Source: Armatimonadota bacterium (GTDB lineage: Bacteria; Armatimonadota; Fimbriimonadia; Fimbriimonadales; Fimbriimonadaceae). From it: a stretch of 64,000 nt of DNA. Both the position numbers and the translations under genes were made by a program. Below, piece by piece: positions 60,401 through 64,000 of this stretch. The stretch spans positions 186,001 through 250,000 of the forward strand of contig JADFMN010000004.1 of the NCBI GenBank assembly GCA_022563855.1, read 5' to 3'. The notes under the pieces are model-generated. The model saw only the letters and a program-made list of their open reading frames with translations. It was not told the origin of the DNA and did no database searches. Each line of letters starts with the position of its first letter. The first letter of the stretch is position 1.

Positions 60401-60760
60401 GCTGGCGGTCGCGTGGGGCTGGGGTCGCACGGCCAGTTGCAGGGCCTCGGCGCGCACTGGGAGATCTGGGCGATGCAGAGCGGGGGCATGACCGAGCACG
60501 AGGCGCTCAAGTGCGCCACGATCTTTGGCGCTGAGGCGATCGGCCTTATAAGCGACCTCGGCTCTCTTGAGGCGGGAAAGCTCGCCGACCTGATCGTGCT
60601 GGACGAGAACCCGCTCGACGACATACGAAACACGAACACGATCCGCTACGTGATGAAGAACGGCGAGCTGTTCTTCGGGGACACGCTCGACCAGATCTGG
60701 CCGGTTCGCAAGATGCTGCCGAAGATGTTCTGGCAAGACCTCGATCCGCCGACGGATTAG
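57494..60760 (+). CDS. Exported TolB-propeller amidohydrolase
   Basis: 1088 aa. Signal peptide (cleavage near AGFAQ). A large TolB/PD40-type propeller region (about 50-670) with repeated SPDG motifs (LDVSPDGSTIVFD, RFSPDGEKIVFTS, WTPDGKEIVYV) is followed by an amidohydrolase barrel starting GTVVLSGARLVTMNG, with the metal-binding FVDIHAH (H740, H742) and C-terminal GAEAIGLISDLGSLEAGKLADLIVLDENPL. A Gly-rich stretch (GGGGGGRGGGGGE) lies near 570. Such fused proteins are known in several phyla; the substrate is undetermined. Confidence 0.9.
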   Translation: MRGIFRFAMLALASALVCAGFAQEEEVKPDKLKEDLPLQGTETIEFTTDEVTWMSLDVSPDGSTIVFDLLGDLYTLPIMGGEARKIVGGISFEGQPRFSPDGEKIVFTSDRSGADNVWIADADGDNAKALTKGRNSHYFSPDWTPDGKYIVVSKMIRGQVSVTMLVPTLRMYHVDGGSGLTLSSQASGSGGFSRQFQMGAVASPDGRYVYFAFHNGRPRRNAMFPIWQVSRYDLRTGDTQRLTNAQGSAMRPAISPDGEHMVYATRFETQTGLRVRNLVTHEERWLAYPVTRDDQESVASRDTYPGYSFMPDGKSLIVPVNGKIARIDFKSGKMTDIPFTAKVSVKVNPTVHFDYKVESGDQVTARLVRWAKLSPSGTQVAFTAFNKLWVQDLPSGEPKRLTQSEGVGEFMPAWTPDGKEIVYVTWSGNGGSVMKVSADGGTPMKLTHTDAYYSDPAVTLDGKRIVFTMGNAIDHMFSIEPDGRRDGILPETGDEEIGGFGGGMGRELVWMPIYGGRPTTIGPARGSSPHFVKDQPERVYLTSRGSLTSVRFDGLDRKTHLTVSASTGGGGGGRGGGGGEAVIISPDGGFAFVSAAGRHYIVTIPPSGDQTLSFSLPGGPAPVKKMSEHGGDYLGWSSDGRSVTWSWGATFYIQDVKSDEPHETPIKVTMPRAKPEGTVVLSGARLVTMNGDEVIESGDIVVTDNRIVAVGPKGTVAKPAGAKVIDVTGKTIIPGFVDIHAHLRPPRNVLQLQNWSYLANLAYGVTTTRDPQSGSTDVFSYMDLMDTGQMIGPRIFSTGPGVFSRSGLTDKDAAFRYIKRYRDAYNSQTLKQYMSGDRIVRQWIAMACREYSITPTTEGGLDLKLNLTHMFDGYSGHEHSLPVHPLYKDVTEFVARTKTFYTPTLLVAYGAPWTENYFYQHTDVHGNMKLRRFVPHALLDGMTRRRGQWFLPEEYGHEGIARGLRDVVRAGGRVGLGSHGQLQGLGAHWEIWAMQSGGMTEHEALKCATIFGAEAIGLISDLGSLEAGKLADLIVLDENPLDDIRNTNTIRYVMKNGELFFGDTLDQIWPVRKMLPKMFWQDLDPPTD

Positions 60761-60811
60761 CGGGTCGCACCGGAACCCCCATCCCTCAACACTGCGAGTG
60801 TTGAGGGTTTT

Positions 60812-60862
60812 GTTCGGGTTTGTTCGGATTTGTTCGGATTGGTTCGGGTTGGTTCGGATTGG
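60812..60862 (+). repeat. TTCGG(A/G)TTGG-type hexa/octamer array
   Basis: Repeated GTTCGG units (TTTGTTCGGGTTTGTTCGG then GGTTCGGATTGG) in plus orientation. The opposite orientation appears at 61223-61310. It is part of the 666-bp gap 60761-61426, which has no credible gene. Confidence 0.75.
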
Positions 60863-60871
60863 GAGGGCGAG

Positions 60872-61109
60872 CACGTCATCCTGAGTGGATCGAAGGACCT
60901 CGCGAGCCGGTGTTCCACGGTCGGACTCGCAGGAATTGTCCGCGCGCTTGCTCGGAATCCCTCCCCCGGCCTATTGCTTGACGTTCGCAACAAACTCTCG
61001 TGGTCGGGGGAGGTTAGGAGGGGGCCGGAACAACCTTGCGATTCTCGTGTCTGGAATTTGACGTTCGTCGCTCGCGAAAGCTAAGGTCGCCCGGGAGGAC
61101 GACGCTCCA
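60872..61109. repeat. Three dispersed repeat elements in series
   Basis: CACGTCATCCTGAGTGGATC at 60872-60900 (reverse of the 43174/44774 element), CCTCCCCCGGCC...GGTCGGGGGAGGTTAGGAGG at 60960-61023 (copy of 37606-37671), and the GTCGTCC element in reverse at 61077-61109 (copy of 44811-44850). Confidence 0.7.
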
Positions 61110-61116
61110 CTGGGAA

Positions 61117-61165
61117 GGTGCGAGGTGCGAGGTGCGAGGTGCGAGGTGCGAGGTGCGAGGTGCGG
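61117..61165 (+). repeat. Seven tandem copies of the 7-mer GGTGCGA
   Basis: Six exact units and a final GGTGCGG. It is a pure heptamer array, so copy number is likely variable. Confidence 0.9.
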
Positions 61166-61167
61166 AA

Positions 61168-61310
61168 CCAACCCGAACACAGTTCTCAGTTGGCTGTTGG
61201 CAGTTGGCAGTTGGCAGTTTTCCGAACCAACCCGAACGAACCCGAACCAACCCGAACCAACCCGAACCAATCCGAACGAACCTGATCGAACCCGATCGAA
61301 CCCGAACCCC
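61168..61310 (-). repeat. Inverted copy of the ACTGC/TTCGG element with CCGAAC array
   Basis: 61168-61226 is the reverse complement of 36854-36905 with a few extra 7-mer units (GGCAGTT). It continues as (A)ACCCGAACCA units to 61310, in the opposite orientation to the array at 60812-60862. Confidence 0.75.
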
Positions 61311-61426
61311 CGATCCGCTAGTTCATTCGGCGCACGACTGAACGATTCTGCTCTAGCTCGACACTGATCTTCTAGCTATCAGGCCATCAAGCTCGTCTTG
61401 CCGGCCTGGAGCGAGGTTTGATCAGT

Positions 61427-62350
61427 ATGAAAAAAGCTCATTGGCTGCCGTTGGCAGCGCTAGCGGTTCTCTTGGTCGGTTGTGGCGCGGAAGGGTATGA
61501 CTCGGCGGAAGTATCGAGGTCCCTACCAGATAGTGATATGGCCCAGTCCGGCGGAGGTGGGTACAGTTTCGACGACTCTGGACTAGAGTTGACCATGGGG
61601 GCGCCGAACGACAGCGGGGGGGATATTCCTCCCCTGGCACAAATGACCACGGCCAGCATGGCTCAGCAGCTGCGGCAGATCATCCGCAACGGGGATATCA
61701 GCTTGAGAGTCGACGACGTGCGGAAGACCGCGCGACAGATCACGGATATGGTCGTCCAGGGCGGCGGATACGTTCAGTCGACGAAGACGAACGACGTCGC
61801 TGGGGACAACCCGACGGTCGACATGACGATTCGCGTCGTTTCGAGCGGCTTCGACGACGCGATGATGACGCTCGAGGAGATGGGCGTTCTGCTTGAACAG
61901 TCTTCGAACACGAAAGACGTGACGTCGCAGCTCATCGACCTCGGCGTACGGGTGAAGACCTTGACGGCCAAAGAGGACACGTTCCGCGAGATGCTGCGCA
62001 ACGCGCGCACCACGAGCGACATCATCTCGCTGCAAGAGCGGCTGACGCAGGTTCGCACCGAGATCGAGCGGATGGAGGCGCAGCGCAAGTCCCTGAGTGC
62101 GCTCGCGACACTCTCGACCATCGAGGTCCACCTCTCTGAGAACGCGACGATTCCTGTCGTCGCCAGCGACCCGAACTGGTTCGGCCAGAACTTCGCCGCC
62201 GCCTCGACGTCGTTCATGGGCATCGGTCGCGGGCTCGTCAGCATGCTGACTTGGCTGGTCGTGTTCAGCCCGATCTGGCTCACCCCGATCTTGGTCGGCG
62301 CGTGGGCGTGGAAGCGATTCGGCAAGCGGATTCCTCCGGTAACCCACTAA
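61427..62350 (+). CDS. DUF4349 lipoprotein (tandem paralogue 1)
   Basis: 307 aa from the ATG of MKKAHWLPLA, with a lipobox (VLLVGCG). DUF4349 features: IRNGDISLRVDDV near 87, VQGGGYVQS, the long helical coiled coil (about 155-225) with TSDIISLQERLTQVRTEIERMEAQRK, and STIEVHLSEN. A C-terminal membrane segment (about 270-295) is followed by a basic end. It is 201 bp upstream of its paralogue. DUF4349 proteins are membrane proteins of unclear role; the coiled coil suggests oligomerisation. A strong hairpin follows. Confidence 0.87.
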   Translation: MKKAHWLPLAALAVLLVGCGAEGYDSAEVSRSLPDSDMAQSGGGGYSFDDSGLELTMGAPNDSGGDIPPLAQMTTASMAQQLRQIIRNGDISLRVDDVRKTARQITDMVVQGGGYVQSTKTNDVAGDNPTVDMTIRVVSSGFDDAMMTLEEMGVLLEQSSNTKDVTSQLIDLGVRVKTLTAKEDTFREMLRNARTTSDIISLQERLTQVRTEIERMEAQRKSLSALATLSTIEVHLSENATIPVVASDPNWFGQNFAAASTSFMGIGRGLVSMLTWLVVFSPIWLTPILVGAWAWKRFGKRIPPVTH

Positions 62351-62361
62351 GGGCGAGATTC

Positions 62362-62390
62362 GCGCGGCCCGGTAACGGGCCGCGCTTCTC
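62362..62390 (+). terminator. Terminator hairpin after first DUF4349 gene
   Basis: A perfect 10-bp stem (GCGCGGCCCG / CGGGCCGCGC) with a GTAA loop, followed by TTCTC. Very stable, with a short T-rich tail. Confidence 0.7.
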
Positions 62391-62449
62391 ATGCCTCAGG
62401 ACGGGTTTGCCACAAGTCTGGGCGACAACAAGCTACGTCCTGAGGCATG
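62390..62449. repeat. 14-bp perfect inverted repeat between DUF4349 genes
   Basis: CATGCCTCAGGACG (62390-62403) and its exact complement CGTCCTGAGGCATG (62436-62449) enclose 32 bp. It may be a structured RNA element or a remnant of a mobile element. Confidence 0.6.
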
Positions 62450-62551
62450 GAACTCTTTTCTCCTCCTTCTACGGTTTTCAAGGTTCAGGGAGAGTTTTTC
62501 GGCACGGCGCGCGAAATTGTTCTGTAGAATCAAGTGTGAGGGTCTTGAACC

Positions 62552-63562
62552 ATGAAAAAAGTACCGTGGGGGTTAATTGCAGTTTCCGTTTTCGCCGTAG
62601 TCGTTATTGTGGCGATTTTCTTTCCAGTATTCGCGCAGTCGAAGGTGAGCGCGAGTAATTCGATGGCGATATCGAGCCGGGCCGCCGATAATTCACCGGA
62701 GTTCAATACGATGGCTGGAGCGCCTGAAGATGCAACCGTGTCTGGCGACTTCCTCGGCTATAGTCGCGGGAGTCCGGCCGTGGTGACTGGGGGCACAGGC
62801 GGCGGATCAGGTTCAAGCCAGTCTGTACCTCCGTTGACAGAGATGTCGACGGCGTCCATGGCCGAGCAACAGCGGCAGGTCATCCGCAACGGGGAGATCA
62901 GCGTGCGCGTCCCGGACGTCGAAGAGGCTGAGAGCAAGATCACCGACATGGTCATCAAAGGCGGAGGGTACGTCGAAAGCTCGTCGACCGACCTGCCGGC
63001 CGACAACCGCACGATCGACATGACGATCCGGGTCGTGGCAGACGGCTTCGACGGTGCGATGCAGCAGTTGGCGGCTCTCGGCATCAAGCTCAGTTCGAAC
63101 TCCAGCACGCAAGACGTGACGGCGCAGCTCATCGACCTCGAAGTAAGAGCGAGGACGCTGACGGCGAAAGAGGACACGTTCCGAGAGATGCTGCGCACCA
63201 GCCGGACCACGAGCGACATCATCTCGCTGCAAGAGCGGCTGACGCAGGTTCGCACCGAAATCGAGCGGATGGAGGCTCAGCGCAAGTCCCTGAGCACGCT
63301 CGCAACGCTCTCGACGATCGAAGTTCACCTGACCGAGAACGCGACGGTTCCGGTCGTCGCGAGCGACCCCAACTGGTTCGGCGAGACGTTCGCATCCTCG
63401 GCGACCACGTTCGTCGGCGCTTCGCGCAGGTTGGTGACTGCGGTTCTTTGGATCGTGGGCGTCGCGCCGTACTGGGGCATCCCGCTCATAGCCGGCGTCT
63501 GGCTTTGGAAAAGGCACAACGGAGCTGCTGCGTCAACGCCCGAGCAGTCAGGCCGCGATTAA
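62552..63562 (+). CDS. DUF4349 protein with prepilin-like N-terminus (tandem paralogue 2)
   Basis: 336 aa. It is close to the previous gene from residue about 107 on (IRNGEISVRVPDV, TSDIISLQERLTQVRTEIER, STIEVHLTEN), with nearly the same DNA in the coiled-coil part. Its N-terminus differs: no lipobox but the hydrophobic segment VVIVAIFFPVFAQSK, the pattern common after the cleaved Gly in Armatimonadota prepilin-like proteins, here without a preceding G-F cleavage site. A C-terminal membrane segment is near 295-318. TAGAAT at 62525 with GAGGG gives a normal leader. Confidence 0.85.
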   Translation: MKKVPWGLIAVSVFAVVVIVAIFFPVFAQSKVSASNSMAISSRAADNSPEFNTMAGAPEDATVSGDFLGYSRGSPAVVTGGTGGGSGSSQSVPPLTEMSTASMAEQQRQVIRNGEISVRVPDVEEAESKITDMVIKGGGYVESSSTDLPADNRTIDMTIRVVADGFDGAMQQLAALGIKLSSNSSTQDVTAQLIDLEVRARTLTAKEDTFREMLRTSRTTSDIISLQERLTQVRTEIERMEAQRKSLSTLATLSTIEVHLTENATVPVVASDPNWFGETFASSATTFVGASRRLVTAVLWIVGVAPYWGIPLIAGVWLWKRHNGAAASTPEQSGRD

Positions 63563-63647
63563 CTTGCTTGAGCGTCCTGGGATGCTGTTCGCCGCTATTG
63601 ACACAGCGGGCCGGAAGTATTGCGTAATCAGATGAAAGGTGCTTGAA

Positions 63648-64000
63648 ATGAAGTACATCCTATACGTCCTGGTCTTCACGAATCAGCACGGCCTAGAACT
63701 TCGACGATTAGATATCGATGGAGCGACAATAACGAGGAATCCGGTTACGCGAGAAATCCCGTCTCTGCTGGGCGAGAACGCCGTCTTGAGTGGTATACCA
63801 CTCACTCTTGGGTCGCCGAGTCCGTTAGAAGACCCATATTCATTTGCCACGTCGCAGATGGTGGCCAGCAAGGATGGGCGTTATCTGGTGATGACGCAGA
63901 TCAGACGTGAAGGCAAGACATCTGCGGCTCTCATCGATTGGGAAGAAGGAACTTACCGCTCGTTACCACAGGTTTATCACACTCTCCACTCATTCACGGA
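63648..64000 (+). CDS. Propeller-like protein, 3' end outside window
   Basis: Starts at an ATG with AAAGGTG 7 nt upstream and stays open to the right edge (117 codons). LELRRLDIDGATI, MVASKDGRYLVMTQI and AALIDWEEGTYRSL give the strand-turn-strand pattern of PD40/WD-type blades, similar to the gene at 13902, but no signal peptide is evident. AT-rich compared with its neighbours. Function unknown. Confidence 0.55.
   Translation, partial: MKYILYVLVFTNQHGLELRRLDIDGATITRNPVTREIPSLLGENAVLSGIPLTLGSPSPLEDPYSFATSQMVASKDGRYLVMTQIRREGKTSAALIDWEEGTYRSLPQVYHTLHSFT

Noticed and set aside
61036-61367. Plus-strand frames with TRTNPNQPE or RGARCEV repeats
   Set aside because: They simply translate the intergenic heptamer arrays. 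No start signal and no non-repeat content.

Overview
The window is GC-rich, densely coded bacterial chromosome with about 59 protein genes on both strands. No rRNA, tRNA, CRISPR array, transposase or integrase was seen. The best guess for the source is a member of Armatimonadota (Fimbriimonadia-like). The reasons are the FPVFAQ-type hydrophobic N-terminus typical of that phylum's prepilin-like proteins, many beta-propeller and secreted proteins of unknown function, and menaquinone genes. This assignment is an inference from gene style, not from a marker-gene search.

Layout. 0-6.3 kb: a cut-off anti-sigma-like membrane protein, an STN-repeat protein, TatD nuclease, and a coupled menG / polyprenyl synthase / HAD phosphatase operon. 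6.4-18.3 kb: secreted M36-type protease, sugar-nucleotide-transferase-like protein plus GH78 rhamnosidase, ribH, GlcF-like Fe-S protein and folE2. 18.3-25.6 kb: a frameshifted mini-ferredoxin (YjdI type), a Panacea-domain toxin-antitoxin-like pair lying between 47-bp direct repeats, an M55 peptidase, small membrane and lipoproteins, a J-domain/WD40 fusion and a Lon-N-domain protein. 25.6-31.7 kb: histidine kinase, HAD phosphatase with an apparent AUA start, Pgi/Pmi, ssb, rpsF, and a protein with alternating Phe-Asp repeats. 31.7-43 kb: HD hydrolase, polysaccharide deacetylase, serS, DprE1/DprE2-like pair, an orphan nuclease-like gene, aminotransferase, intradiol dioxygenase, glutamate-synthase-like protein and GH172. 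43-57.4 kb: a large membrane-anchored paralogue, SLOG protein, copper genes (cupredoxin, copA), 5'-nucleotidase, S9 peptidase, a coupled TPP enzyme/aldehyde dehydrogenase pair, and a heavy-metal-associated (HMA) protein whose first metal-binding Cys codon is TGA. 57.5-64 kb: a giant TolB-propeller amidohydrolase, a repeat-rich gap, two DUF4349 paralogues and a cut-off propeller-like gene.

The strongest novelty candidates are (1) the HMA protein at 56829-57338 (-), where TGA replaces the first Cys of GMTCxxC and is followed by a SECIS-like hairpin, so it is a probable selenoprotein; and (2) the 959-bp Panacea module inserted at the 3' end of the M55 peptidase gene, whose last 15 codons are duplicated on the far side. 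Also notable are the (Phe-Asp)n protein, a possible AUA start, a DprE1/DprE2 pair outside Actinobacteria, and families of dispersed intergenic repeats.

Expression: many genes show a TANNNT-like hexamer only 5-10 nt upstream of the start codon and no Shine-Dalgarno sequence, which points to widespread leaderless transcription. Others (for example 12240, 798 and 63648) have clear Shine-Dalgarno sequences. Many gene pairs overlap by ATGA, TTGA, GTGA or TGATG junctions, indicating translational coupling.
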